From positions 25,175,616-25,239,615 of the forward strand of contig NC_084890.1 of NCBI RefSeq assembly GCF_958979055.1: a stretch of DNA of 64,000 bases, read 5' to 3'. The notes under the pieces are model-generated. The model saw nothing but the letters and a program-made list of their open reading frames with translations, made no database searches and was not told where the DNA came from. The DNA comes from Alnus glutinosa. Lineage: Eukaryota > Streptophyta > Magnoliopsida > Fagales > Betulaceae. Positions 35,278 through 46,794 of the stretch are shown here, piece after piece (position 1 is the first letter of the stretch; each line of letters begins with the position of its first letter). A program made the position numbers and the translations under genes.

Positions 35278-35503
35278 CATATATCCAGAGACTACCCAAA
35301 TAAAACATTGTTTGATGTTACCGCATCAATGACATAAACAAGTATGGTGTCTTAATAAATGTTCGGGGTATTAGAGTGGCAGTGGCCCATCATATATCCA
35401 GAGACTACCCAAATAAAACATTGTTTGATGTTACCGCATCAATGACATAAACAAGTATGGTGTCTTAATAAATGTTCGGGGTATTAGAGTGGCAGTGGCC
35501 CAG
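35278..35503. repeat. 113-bp tandem duplication
   Basis: 35278-35390 and 35391-35503 appear identical by eye, both starting 'catatatccagagactaccc'. A recent direct duplication or an assembly artefact; non-coding. Confidence 0.85.
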
Positions 35504-35678
35504 TGCTGGCTTGGTGGTGGTCTAACAATGGTCTGGCTATTTAAAAATCAAAAAATGATTTACAAAATTTAAAAATGGAAATGATTTTTTGAAACTAAAG
35601 AAGCTTTTTTGGTTAAACCGAAAATATTTTCAGTTTAACTATTATTTTCGATCGCACTAAACACCGAAAAATATATAT

Positions 35679-35681
<3 letters not shown>

Positions 35682-35758
<77 letters not shown>
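35682..35758. repeat. (TA)n microsatellite
   Basis: An uninterrupted run of TA dinucleotides of about 77 bp. Confidence 0.95.
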
Positions 35759-35761
<3 letters not shown>

Positions 35762-38538
35762 AATATTTGATGCCAAAAAAAAAGAAAAAAAGAAAGAAAG
35801 AGGAACCTTATTGCATAATTCTCATTAAATTTTTATCATATGTACTGAAATGTCAAACGTTAGGTTTAAGGCAAAAAATTTGTATTACTTTTAAATATAG
35901 TCTTAATTTATTATCAACAATAATTGGTGCTTTACTTTTTATTTTTTTGACATGTCCACACAAAGAGGGGAAGGGGGATTTAAACTAGTGACCTCCGCTT
36001 CATGAGGGGTGGTCCTCAGCTAATTGAGCTACCCATTGAGGACTATTGATGCTATACTTAATCCTAATAAATGTTCGGGATATTAGACTGGCAGTAGTCC
36101 GATGTTGGCTTCGTAGTGGTCTGACTGTTTGAGAAAAACTCAAACTCGAAAAATGATTTACAAAATTTAAAAATAGAAATTATTTTCCAAAAATATTTTT
36201 GGTTTAACTATTATTTTCGATCGCACCAAACACCGAAAAATATATATAAAAAAAAAATAAATATATTTTTCAGAAAATATTTGATGCCAAAAAAAAAAAA
36301 AAAAAAGGAACCTTAGTGCATAATTCTCATTAAATTTTTATCGTATGCATTTTTACCATGTTTTGGCAAGGTGTTAGCATGATTTTTGGTTTTAATATAA
36401 AATTGAAAAGTAGAATTTTAAAGTCTCCTTAATGCTGGCCGACTTTATCGGGGTATTTTCATCAAAAATATCCAATTTTTCATTAATTGAAATCCAAGCT
36501 TATTTTGGAGTCTTACAACCCTAATTCTTGAGACTATTGCAAACAACCCTAACCCATTTAAACCCCCTTTAGTTGTGTGCCCCTAATAGACTCATTCTCT
36601 CAAAAGTTCTATATGATATAAGCCTGCCCGTACAAACTTTGGACTTCCAAATATTGCTTGGCCTATGCTTCCTGGGCCAATTATGATTGTGTTCCCTAAG
36701 TCCATTATATTATATCAAGACTAATGCTACATTCCACAAATATGTCACAAAGCCGAAGTAGCAAGTTTGTTTTTTAATAGCCCTTAAAACATCATCACGA
36801 GCCTGAAATTTAACAATCTGGGATCTATTGCTACTCCCCTTTGTCAAGAAAGAGTAAGTTAAAAATCTCAAAAGTTCTAAAGGAAGCAAAATGGTGGAAA
36901 GGAGCCTCCCTATGAGGCAACAGAGTATCTTGGAGGTGCATATTTTTGGTCACAAATTAAAACAATAAAGATTGCATACAAATAAAACCAACTACCAGAA
37001 TTTGTGGAGTACATAGGAGATTACATTGCAATTGCAGGATCAGTGTAACGATGTTGTATATTTTTGGTTTATTTGTGTGATTTGGGTAATGAAAAATATG
37101 GATTATGAATGTAATTCAGTAAAAGAATGGAAATTGATGGTAAGGTATTTCAAAGAACCTGAACCTCCAAGAACACAAAGATTACAATTTCAGATGTATG
37201 ATTTTCAATCCTCAACCTTAATCTCTAACACATTGTCTGTTTTTCTATTCAAGAAACACTTCCTCTCACACTAAAATAGTGTCTGACAGCGTTCGTGTGT
37301 CCAAAACATCAACGTCTTACAAATCGCTTTGCCGTCTTCATGAACCCAAAAAAGAAAACATAAAAGAAAGATGACACCATTCAATCTCCAAAGGAGGGTT
37401 GTTTGTTTTATAACACCCCTTCTATTTTTAGTTCAAGAAAATACAAGTATAGGACTATGCAAGTAAAATGATAGGAGAAACTGTACATGGCAATCTCAAA
37501 AGTCGATCAAAGGATGCATTGCCGTGAATGAGACCTAGCCTGCAACAACAAACAGGGAACAAAAAAAAAAAAAGGTTCATGTTAGACTTAGAAAGGACCA
37601 TGATCCCTTATCCAAAATGAGACTACCGCTCTAGTAAATCATCATCAAACGCCCCCTAGGTGCTTAACAATCAAAGCAAGTAAGCCCCCATTAACATTAA
37701 CATGCAACATATTACATCCACTAGCAATCAGATCTTCCCAACCCATAAATAAACATAATAGAAAATGGCCTGGGGTTGCCAGCTCATCCGACTCCCTATC
37801 AACAGCCACACACATTGTTTGATTCAGCCAACTTCTATCAACTTAGTAAAATTCATCTTGCTAATTTTAAATGTAGCCCATATTTACTTCAACTTAACTG
37901 GTTATGCATGCCAGGTGAGCTTTATAAGAACAAAAGACAAAAGTATGATATACATAAGATGACAGAAAACATTTTCAAGCAAAGAGGGAGAGATCACTAC
38001 AGCTGAATTGATATATTTAAAATACTGCTAGAAGGTCTTACATAATATCCAAATTACCAGCTACTTGCAAACTGGAAAGACAACCTCTCATTCTACCATC
38101 CAAAGTGATTTGGATCAACAACACTCATAACTTTAGTAAAATAAACCACCCACAAGAATCTTAAAAATCAGAAACTCACCAACCAAATTTTAGATTCAAG
38201 GCTAGTACTTAATTCTTTTTGCATATTCTCAGCAGTAGATCAAAACCGTCATACCAAACATTGAATTGAAGAAGAAGAAAGAAAATTAATCAAGGTATTT
38301 TAACAAGAGAAACAAACACACCCAACAACCACAGTACATCTGATCAAAGTAAATTACTAATTATCTTGTTCTTGTCATGATCAACATCACACATTCTTTT
38401 AAAACAAAAATACAACAGGATAAAACAATTCAGATAACCATTTAAAAAATGACAATTATTGACAAACCAGTATCCAATATAAAATCTAAAACACCGAAAT
38501 ATCATCAAGCACATTAGTCAACAAAAGTAGGGCACATA

Positions 38539-39291
38539 CTAGTTAGAACCTGTCGACTCATCCTCCTCCACCAAGATCTTAATCTCTGCATCCGAGTTCT
38601 CCTCCAGATTTGCCTCACCAATCTCTTCATACTGCACACTCGCAATTTGGCAATAGAAAACAATAGATTCTTTTTCTTCCACATTAAGTGAACTTGCAAA
38701 AAAAACCTTCCAAGGCTTCTGCGAATCCTTCAAATTTGACTCCAACACCTTAACTTCATCAAGGGATGTGACTCTAAAAGTTTCACAATCTGTCGAACTC
38801 AATGCCCCCGAAACTGGTTCCATAGGAAGAGCATAACTTCCAGCACCAATGTCGTCGCTGGCAGTGGCCAATCCACTTTCAGCACTAACGTCGTCGCTGG
38901 AAGTGTCCGAACTGGCCGTGGCAGTGTCTGAACTGGCTGTGGCAGTGTCCGAACTGGCCGTGGCAGCTTCCAGTGGAAGTTCGCCGACAGGTTCCACTGC
39001 AGGAACATCATTGCCGGCACCCTCAATCGGGCCTACTTCCTCAGCCGACAGAGACAGATCGTCGCCGGAAGCGACCGGTTCTGCCGGAACAGGTTCCGCT
39101 GCGGGCAAATCATTGCCCGCACCCTCAATACCAGCGACCCCTGCTTCCAGTGGAGGGTCGCCGCCATCCGCAGCCCTCCTCTTCCTCATCAACTTCCGCT
39201 TCCTCCTCAACGAATGGAGAATCCAAAGAATTTTTCTCATTCCTCTACCGAGATTGAACCCGAAATGACGCCGTCCACAACTGCGGAACAT
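38539..39291 (-). CDS. Unrecognised acidic repeat-containing protein, 250 aa
   Basis: Not assigned to any family. The N-terminus is basic with a nuclear-localisation-like cluster (RRKRKLMRKRR, residues ~28-38). The middle is low-complexity and acidic: a motif IEGAGND(L/V)PA(A/V)EPV occurs twice (~55-110) and a TATASSD-type 7-mer three times (~113-133). The C-terminal ~80 residues look globular (FRVTSLDEVKVLESNLKDSQKPWKVFF begins it), followed by an acidic tail. A TATA box lies 59 bp upstream. The GC content is higher than its surroundings, as expected of coding sequence. An intron near the 3' end (a possible donor overlaps the last codons) cannot be excluded. The opposite-strand ORF at 38849-39268 is a shadow. 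Confidence 0.5.
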   Translation of the reverse strand: MFRSCGRRHFGFNLGRGMRKILWILHSLRRKRKLMRKRRAADGGDPPLEAGVAGIEGAGNDLPAAEPVPAEPVASGDDLSLSAEEVGPIEGAGNDVPAVEPVGELPLEAATASSDTATASSDTATASSDTSSDDVSAESGLATASDDIGAGSYALPMEPVSGALSSTDCETFRVTSLDEVKVLESNLKDSQKPWKVFFASSLNVEEKESIVFYCQIASVQYEEIGEANLEENSDAEIKILVEEDESTGSN

Positions 39292-39349
39292 TTCTTTCGT
39301 CCTCCAAGAGCTCCTCTTTTCTTTTTTACCCTAAATATGAATATCATCC

Positions 39350-39357
39350 AATTTATA
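39350..39357 (-). promoter_or_regulatory. Candidate TATA box
   Basis: TATAAATT on the minus strand, 59 bp upstream of the ATG at 39291. Confidence 0.45.
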
Positions 39358-39953
39358 CCTAATTGATGTCAAAATAAAATAATAATAGAAAATTATATCA
39401 GATTGCTACGGCATCATAAACGACGTCGATTGAATGCTGATTCAGGAAGAACTTATTTTTGGCGGTGAGTTAATTTGAAAATTGTTTTTTTTTTTCAAAC
39501 AAATAATATATATATTTTTCTCTTAAATGAAATAATAGATCATTATATTATATTATAATAATATAACGATTTCGGCAAATTGATTCTCCCTATTCATTTT
39601 TAGGTCCTTGATTTGATCCAAATGATAACGTACGTTAAAGGGTGTGTTTGAAATCGCAATAAAAATAAATTATTTTTATATTGAAATTTGTTATTTTTAT
39701 TTTTATATAAAAAATACTGTTATTTTCCAAAATGAAAAATAAATTATTTGTATATTTATTTTGCAGTACAAATATATCCAAACATGGTAACTCAATTTGG
39801 TAATTTGATTCTCATAATTCTTTTTTAGTCCATAATTTAATCTAAATTATAGCCTGCATGCACAACAATAATTTGGTGTTATACTTCTAGGGGCGTAACA
39901 AACTCAATAAACAAAGTTCAACACCTTTTTTACATTATATATATACACGATAG

Positions 39954-39984
<31 letters not shown>

Positions 39985-40386
39985 TGTTGAAATTTGTTAA
40001 TTGTGTTTGTTTCTCATAAATTATTTTCTTTAGGCTATAGTGTGTTATAATTATTAAAGAAGCGCTAGGTTTTTTCCCCAATTGAGACCTTTATGTACTT
40101 TCTATTTCAATACTAAAGTTTTTCTTAAAAGAAAAAAAAAAAAATCAGAATATAGTCATTTGGTGTTTTAATTCGAGTGGTGTAACAAACCCAAGAAAAG
40201 AACCGGATGAAACAATCGATCATTATATTATATTATAATAATATAATGATTTCAGCAAATTAATTCTCCCTATTCATTTTTATGACAAAGAATTTGCAAC
40301 ACTTATGAACTTTTAAGATCTAAGTTCTAACAAGTTTCATATTTCATGTTCAAGTTTCTAATAGGTTAGACCTTTGTTGGAAAGTA
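39358..40386. other. AT-rich gene-free stretch
   Basis: No gene seen. The motif 'atcattatattatattataataatata' type sequence occurs twice (39538 and 40218), suggesting a local duplication; there is a poly(A) run at 39955-39982. Confidence 0.4.
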
Positions 40387-40563
40387 TGTTAAAATATTAC
40401 TTAAATAATTAAATTCACTATTTTCTATCAGTTTAAGCTTTTGAGTCAACTGGTGATTTAACATGATATCAGAGTAGAAATTTTGAGTTTTAACTTGAAC
40501 TCTACAATTTATCTTTCATTTCAACTAAATACTTCACATGTTGGGCCTCACTCATTGGTGACT
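40387..40563 (+). mobile_element. Truncated TRIM element
   Basis: A 77-bp left terminal repeat (40387-40463, TGTTAAAA...GATTTAACA) is followed by TGATATCAGAG, a one-mismatch tRNA-Met primer site, and part of the interior ('cacatgttgggcctcac'). No right repeat. The same interior piece survives at 26958 in the other duplication copy, so this TRIM predates the duplication. Confidence 0.7.
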
Positions 40564-40874
40564 TAACATAATGTGCTCAAACAATCTTGAGCATGAGTTT
40601 TAGAGAAATTGAGACAACAAGAAGATTAAAAAGAAAAGAAAAAAAAAACACATTGAATTAACATGAATGCACAAAAGGCTAAAACTTTATCAAACAACAT
40701 ACAAACCACTAAAGGGTTGGTTCATATAGGAAATACAAATACAAAAAGATAATACGACAGTGCAATGATCTTTGTCTGTATGTAACAACACAGACAACTT
40801 TATGTTGCAAACCAAACATGACTTCCAGCAAACATGTTTAACATCGGATCATGTCCATCGACCCCTTCAACTAT

Positions 40875-41487
40875 TCAAACCCCAGTGCCAGTACAGATTG
40901 GAGTTCTAGAAGCATAGTAAATGGTGCAACCCTTTGGAGGATAGCAGCAATTGCACGGCGGAGTGAGTTGCTTACTGCCCGAAAATGGGTAGATCATATA
41001 CCCTACATAGTCCATGCATACATTAGGGCATACTATTGCCTTCACAGTTATTGGATTCACGCTCAGTAGAATTGCACCTGCTCATCAAAATCATCAACAC
41101 AACACAACATTTGAGAAAGTAAGTTTGTAAGTTCATGTGATGCTTATGATCACGTTAGCCATTAAATAATTAAATTTGATTATGGCTAACGTGACAGTGT
41201 CGCGCAGATTACTACATTAGTTTGTAAAGAGTCGTAGTAAAAACTGGAGGACGTCAAACATTTTCTTAGAATTTTTTGCATGCAAAAGTTTGCATTTCGT
41301 GGGATGAGACACATCTTGTCATCCATATATGGACACTAGATTATCAAACAAAAAAATCAATAGAGATAATAGAACAAGCTAAACCAAAAAGAGAAGATAA
41401 ATCGAGATCACAAAAATTGAATAGGAGTAAGAGCTTACTACACAAAATGAGAAGATGTATTGCACCAACTTTGTTGCCAGCAACCAT
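40875..41487 (-). CDS. Proteinase inhibitor II paralogue lacking one cysteine, 83 aa
   Basis: Exons 41439-41487 and 40875-41077, with the same structure and lengths as the copy at 27.3 kb. Signal peptide retained (AIHLLILCSAILLSV). The frame is open and the splice sites are intact, but the third cysteine is gone: the segment reads YMIYPFSGSK where copy 1 has YMTCPSSGSK. That leaves seven cysteines and one unpaired partner. Other changes near the C-terminus: ASRTPICTGTGV. It may be a decaying gene or one with altered specificity; the sequence alone does not say. Confidence 0.8.
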
Positions 41488-41523
41488 ATTTCCTCTATCT
41501 ATTTTGAGGGGTTAACATTGCAT

Positions 41524-41533
41524 AATATTTATA
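41524..41533 (-). promoter_or_regulatory. TATA box of inhibitor copy 2
   Basis: TATAAATATT on the minus strand about 40 bp upstream of the ATG, conserved with copy 1. Confidence 0.6.
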
Positions 41534-42080
41534 GTACTCCACGGAAGAAAAATTAAAAATAAAAACTAAAAAAGTTGGTATATCACACTCTTAACAGTTG
41601 CAAGATCAGGTATATATATGGAATATTCATCATATACATGGTTTGCATGCACCAAAATCAACTTTGCAAGAAGCATTTGAACACTAAGTAATTATGGCTT
41701 CCTTCAACATTTTAGAAGCCAACAATGGCAGAAATCAAGTTCCTCATTTGCTCATATATATGATAATAATTTTCAACTTAATAGTAGATTCTCTTTTTCA
41801 TTGAGATTGAAATATTGGAGTATTCTATTTGACATTGTACTTGTTAGTTAATTAGTCTATTTATGTGATTAACAATAATATATAATTTCCAAACACTTGA
41901 TCACTTTTCTGGTTCTTTTGCTTTTCTAAGAATAGTCTTGTTAATATGCTTTATTTGTCTTATTATCTTTTTCCTCATTCGTTTTTATTTTGTATTTATT
42001 TTTCTATTCTAGATTGATTGAATGATTTTATATATATAACGCCTTAACACATACTCTATCAAAAAAGGTTTCTTTTTCTA

Positions 42081-42692
42081 ATGTCGTTAGCCGCGACGAG
42101 ATGTCAACTTCGTGTTGACTTAATATTATTTGAAGTATATATATACTTACATTTGTTTATTTCTTGCATGTACACATCTCTTATTTGTATCATTAATATT
42201 GGATTACCATCATTGATCATTCCTAATATGCTTAGTAAAAAGTTTCTCACTTCAAACTGAATTTGTGAAAGAGTGAAGTTGAAATAAATAAAATTCAGTG
42301 ACCAAATTTAGGCCTCCAAACATGCGTGTGTATGTCTATATATATATATAGTGTATTCATCATCGGAATAAATATGGTCAAAAAATCATCAATTTTAGTC
42401 AAAGGGAAAATATTTAGGGTATTACAATTTTATTATAAATCATTTAAAAACTGATGTAACAGCCCAAGTGGCACTGCCACATCAACTACAATCAAATTTA
42501 ATTATTTAGTGGCTAACGTGGCAGCTCGTACACAGAAACGTCCTCCCTCGAAAGCCTCGGTGGGGTAGGCCACTGCTGCTCTTCTTCCCGTTCGACTTGC
42601 ACTGTCTTTTGGCTGCTCCTCCTTCTTAGTCGAAGGTGACTCATTGCTCTCTATTTTGATCATTAACACCTTTTCTTGGACTGCCCGAGTTC
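42081..42692. other. Unassigned sequence
   Basis: No gene recognised. The part from about 42520 has coding-like composition and resumes after the hAT-like insertion at 43754; it may be an old LINE remnant, but I cannot support a specific domain. Confidence 0.35.
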
Positions 42693-43753
42693 TAGGGCTG
42701 AGCAAAACCCGCAGAAACCCGCCCCGCCCCGCAGAAACCGCCCCAACCCTCCCCGCAGAGCCCAAAACCCGCACCCATGGGGCGGGTTTTGGGGCTATTT
42801 TTGGCCCCCCCGCGCGGTGCGGGGCGGGTTGCGGGGGGGACCCTTGAATTTTCTCAGGTCCCCGTCCCGCCCCGCACCCGCCCCGCCTGGCTTGAAAAAA
42901 AAAAAAAAAAAAAAAAAGAAAGAAAGAAAGAAAAGGGGAAAAGAAAGACGAAGTGTAACTCTTCACCTTCGGTCTTTCTTTTCCCCTTTTCTTTCTTTCT
43001 TCTCACTTCTCAGTTCTCTTCACTTCAGTGTCTTCAACTCTTCACCTTTGGTCTTTAGTGAACGGCGCCCAGCTACAGAGCTGCCCACGCCACGACGCCC
43101 ACGCGGCCACGCCCAGCTGCCCACGCCGCACCCCATGACGCCCACATCCAGCTGCCCACGCTCACCGGCCACCAACCACAAAGTCGCGAACTGCTGGATC
43201 TCTCAGTCTCGACCTTGACCCAACCCCGACCTCCGGCGATAGAGAGAGATCTGGCTGGATCTCTCTTTCTCTCACCCCGACCCATACCCAACCACATGCG
43301 ACAGAGAGAGATCCGGCCGGTGTGCGTGGGTTTCCGGCCGGATCTCTCTTTCTCTCACCCCGACCACCTGCGACAGAGAGAGATCCGGCCAGTGTGTGTG
43401 GGTTTCCGGCCGGATTTCTCTTTCTCTCACCCCGACTCAATCCCGACCACCTGCGACATATCCGGCCGAAATCTCTCTTTCTCTCACCTCGACAGAGAGA
43501 TCCGGCCGGTGTGCTCATTTTTCCGGTCGGATCTCGTTTTAGCTGGGGATTTTGTTGTGAATCTTCTGAAGAAAATGTTGTGCTTCATCCCCGCGGGGAT
43601 CCCCGCATACCCGCGGATCCCCACCCCGAGCCCACCCGCCCCGCACGGTTGCTGGGAATTTTTCGTGGGGCGCGGGTTCCCTTTGGGGAACTCGCACGCC
43701 TGCGGGGCGGGGGCAAAAAAAGCCAATCCCCGCCCGCCCCATGCTCACCCCTA
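42693..43753. mobile_element. hAT-like non-autonomous element, GC-rich
   Basis: Ends TAGGGCTGAGCA / TGCTCACCCCTA are inverted repeats and the flank is a perfect 8-bp duplication CCGAGTTC (42685-42692, 43754-43761), as expected for hAT transposition. Sub-terminal zones are extremely GC-rich (runs of cccgcccc and gcgggg in inverted arrangement) in an otherwise AT-rich window. The interior has a poly(A) run and a tandem repeat (43225-43530). No transposase; the long proline/arginine-rich ORFs are composition artefacts. Confidence 0.8.
43225..43530. repeat. Tandem repeat with nested palindromes
   Basis: Four to five degenerate copies of a ~65-80-bp unit of the form gacagagagagatccggccgg ... ccggccggatctctctttctctcaccccga. 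Each unit is itself a palindrome (gagagatccggcc / ggccggatctctc). Confidence 0.75.
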
Positions 43754-44263
43754 CCGAGTTCTCCCTTGTTAGCTTACTACCACCAATAGCTCAACCTCTT
43801 CAAAGACTAGACCGCTTCTAAGGTCTCTATATGTGACAATTCTCGGGCACACTTAGTTGCTAAATGTGTCGCTTCCTACTTGTTGTTTGGAAGCATTCTC
43901 AAAAAAAATTTATTCCTTGCCTCTCTTAGGATTAAGAGCGGTAAAGACCCCCATTGTAATTCTCCTCTTTTCCCCTTTCCCCATATTTAAAAAATAAAAA
44001 TACTTTGTAAGTGTCACATAAACAACTACGTCAGTTTGTAAAAGAGTTGTAGTACCCTTAGCAACACTCTAGTAAAGATATCGCCAACCTTGAAATTCAA
44101 TAACGAGTGTTTCTAAGAGTATTACAACTTTTGTTTACAGATCACTATCAAATCAAAAGGAAGAATGGATCAATGGTACTGTAATTAGGGAGGCACTAAA
44201 AACTTATGCAATTAGATGGTTGCCAGATTCTTCCGAGACATTGGTTTCTGATGCTCTGCTTTC
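43754..44263. other. Probable degraded LINE sequence
   Basis: Plus-strand text near 43836-43870 reads DNSRAHLVAKC, reminiscent of the end of a LINE-type RNase H domain, but it is short and isolated. No gene. Confidence 0.3.
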
Positions 44264-45196
44264 GTGGATGCCAAGTTTGGTAGTTTGTGGGGTGGGTGGT
44301 GTTCCCGCGAGCCTGTTGGTGCTCATGGGGTGGGGCTGTGGAAGAATATCAGGAAATGGTGGGGGAGTTTTTCTGGTCTCTCTAGATTGGAAGTGGGGGA
44401 TGGGGCTAGGACAAAATTTTGGCATGATCTGTGGTGCGGGGATAGGGTGTTGAAGGAAGCTTTTCCTGATCTGTTTGGTATTGCTCGGATGAAGGATGCT
44501 TCTGTTGCGGATAATATGGAGTTTTTGGGCGGATCTATCCAATGGAATGTGAGCTTTGTTAGGGAGGCGCATGACTGGGAAGTGGGTGTATTTGCATCTT
44601 TCTTTCATGTGTTGCACTTAGCCACAGTGAGTACAGATCGTGCTGATAGGCTTAGGTGGGTCCCTTCTAAGAAAGGGGTGTTCAAGGTGAAGTCCTATTT
44701 CAGCTCCTTGGCCGGCGGTGATAGTAGTCATTTCCCTCGAAAGAGTGTGTCGAGGACTCAGGCGCCTCCGATGGCGACTTTCTTCGCGTGGTTGGCAGCC
44801 CTTGGAAAGACTCTTACAGCGGATAATCTCAGGAAGCGAAAGATCATCATTGTGGATAAATGCTATTTGTGCAAAAGAGATGGGGAAACTGTAGACCACC
44901 TTCTTCATTGTGATGTGGCTTCTACTTTGTGGAATCATGTCTTTTCTCGGTTTGGTCTGTCTTGGGTTATGCCTTGGAGAGTTGTAGATTTATTTGCATG
45001 TTGGTCGAAGGCAGGTAGGTCAAAGAGTGCTGCAATTTGGAAGATGGTGCCTATTTGCATTCTTTGGTGTGTTTGGAAGGAGAGAGATAATAGGTATTTT
45101 GAAGACTTGGAGAATTCCATGGAAGATATTGTTGCTTCGTTTTTTTCTTATGTTGTATCTTTGGACGGAGGCTTTTTTGTCACCCGTGTCTATTAG
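44264..45196 (+). CDS. LINE ORF2 C-terminal part with zinc-binding RT domain, 310 aa
   Basis: A 5'-truncated L1-type element whose remaining reading frame is still open. It starts in the post-RT segment (GSLWGGWCSREPVGAHGVGLWK, DGARTKFWHDLWCGD) and contains the zinc-binding reverse-transcriptase motif (KCYLCKRDGETVDHLLHCDVASTLW) and the tail (ILWCVWKERDNRYFED). It lacks the endonuclease and the RT core, so it is not autonomous. The 3' end with the tail 'ggggcaccttatgc...cttatcaaaaaa' is at about 45316. Elements B, C and the pieces at 46.1 and 48.7 kb share this 3' tail. Confidence 0.8.
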   Translation: MDAKFGSLWGGWCSREPVGAHGVGLWKNIRKWWGSFSGLSRLEVGDGARTKFWHDLWCGDRVLKEAFPDLFGIARMKDASVADNMEFLGGSIQWNVSFVREAHDWEVGVFASFFHVLHLATVSTDRADRLRWVPSKKGVFKVKSYFSSLAGGDSSHFPRKSVSRTQAPPMATFFAWLAALGKTLTADNLRKRKIIIVDKCYLCKRDGETVDHLLHCDVASTLWNHVFSRFGLSWVMPWRVVDLFACWSKAGRSKSAAIWKMVPICILWCVWKERDNRYFEDLENSMEDIVASFFSYVVSLDGGFFVTRVY

Positions 45197-45320
45197 TTTC
45201 TCTGATTTTCTTGTTCGTTTTTCTTTGTCTTCCTAGGTGTTTCCTTGTGTATACTTCCAGTGTACTTGGAGGGGCACCTTATGCTTTTTATAAAATTTCA
45301 TTTACTTATCAAAAAAATAA
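45197..45320 (+). mobile_element. 3' UTR and tail of the LINE
   Basis: Non-coding terminus ending tgtgtatact-ccagtgtacttgg-aggggcaccttatgc, then 'cttatcaaaaaa'. This is the shared tail used to link the LINE-tail elements in this window. Confidence 0.7.
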
Positions 45321-46031
45321 GACCAGTTTATTACTCATAAAAAAAAATAAAAATAAACAATTATATGACATTTGCATATTCACATTAATCATGAATGATC
45401 CTATGGTGTTGACGGCAAAAAAGAAAGAGAGAACATGAAAAGATTGTGAGAGAACAATGCTAGAGTGACTGGCTTCTCTATTTATGCATTTTATTAATGA
45501 TGTAAAATTACAAGATTGCCATTCCTTACATATAAAACTCAACACTTCCCCTCAATATAGAGCATAGATGTCTATTATCCCTAGCTTATTACACACACAC
45601 ACACACACACATATAAAAAGATATCCTTACTCGGAATCTCTATGAATACATCTCCTAACCAATCAAAATGTTATCAAGTAAAAACTTGTGTTCACATAAC
45701 CATATCTCGGATAAAGTGACAGTCCATCTAGGTATAATGTGTCCAAACTAAAAGCTTAAGCCAAAGGGAGGGTAGGCCCAACAAGTACATAAACCTATAC
45801 CAAAGTCCACATGTGACCAATGTAAGACTTAACACCTCTTTCCAAGCCTTAAACACACAAACACGTGTGGAATATAGAAACCAAAAAACAAAGAAATGAA
45901 CCATTCTCTGATACTATGAGGTTTTGCCAGATAAGATAAACAGAGTATGAAAAGATTGTGAAAGTACAACCTTAGGGTAGCTGGCTTCTATATAGGTGTG
46001 TACACACATACACCCAACGATGCAAAAATAC
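45321..46031. other. Two related non-coding segments
   Basis: 45440-45545 and 45945-46050 are diverged copies of one sequence (gattgtgagag...acaagattgcc-ttccttac), with a (CA)n run near 45592-45610 between. The spacing suggests remains of an LTR element, but no domain is visible. Confidence 0.4.
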
Positions 46032-46050
46032 AAGATTGCCCTTCCTTACT

Positions 46051-46427
46051 TTTTTTTTGATAAGTAATAAGTTGGTCTTATTAAAAGCGTAAGGCGCCCC
46101 TCAATACACCGGCAGTATACAAGAGAACGCACCTAGCTAGAAAGTGAAAAACGAACAAGAAATTCATCAAAGGTAAACGACAACGGTGACACAAAAGCCA
46201 CCGTCCAAAGATACAATGTATGAAAAAAAGAAGCTAAAATTTCCTCCAAGGATCTCTCCAAGTCCTCAAAACACCTATCATTTCTTTCCTTCCAAACACA
46301 CCAGAGAATGCATGTCGGCACCATCTTCCAAATAATAGCACTCCTCGGCCTACCAGCCGTCCACCAACACGCAAACAAGTCAAGGACTCTTAGAGGCATA
46401 ACCCAAGACAGACCAAAACGAGACCAA
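46051..46427 (-). mobile_element. 5'-truncated LINE copy with 19-bp target duplication
   Basis: Flanked by AAGATTGCCCTTCCTTACT at 46032-46050 and 46428-46446. The minus strand encodes the terminal LINE segment (VLDLFACWWTAGRPRSAIIWKM, ILWCVWKERNDRCFEDLE), about 88 residues, closely matching the LINE at 44.3-45.2 kb, followed by the shared tail and a short poly(A). Confidence 0.88.
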
Positions 46428-46794
46428 AAGATTGCCCTTCCTTACTTATATTACTCTAATAGGTACATCATCGATTGGTCTTCTCTATATGCTCATCAAA
46501 ATGCAATTTTGCACCTATAGACCACAAACATTTTATGCATGCATTTGACAATGTTCAGATATGGACTATACATTTATGTTTCAAACAGACTTCTGTGCTT
46601 TGCCACTATCTATTATATTCTTAATAGGTTAGGCATCAATATTATCCTTGAAAACTCTCATATTCAAGCATGTCAATAGGGCCACGTTCTATTCCTTAAA
46701 CTCATATGGAATTGATCCTGGAAGATAACTCATCAACCCATAAATTTTGACACCATATTTGGATGCATGCTAATGATCAATGCAGAAGCCTTAC

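Larger units (their letters stand above)
34263..38538. other. Gene-poor interval with simple repeats
   Basis: No confident gene. Near 34675-34735 the sequence may include 5' flank of the F-box gene. Simple and tandem repeats occur at 34861-34880, 35278-35503 and 35682-35758. The segment 36060-36300 is a diverged partial copy of 35480-35800. A possible acceptor and terminal exon near 37480-37545 (minus strand) might be a 3' UTR exon of the ORF at 38539, but that is a guess. Confidence 0.4.

Noticed and set aside
38849..39268. Antisense Ser/Ala/Pro-rich ORFs opposite the 38.5-39.3 kb gene
   Set aside because: Shadow frames of the repeats in the minus-strand ORF, which has the TATA box and the better coding features.
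42676..43772. Long Pro/Arg-rich ORFs on both strands
   Set aside because: Composition artefacts of GC-rich zones and tandem repeats in an hAT-like element; no domain and overlapping in all frames.
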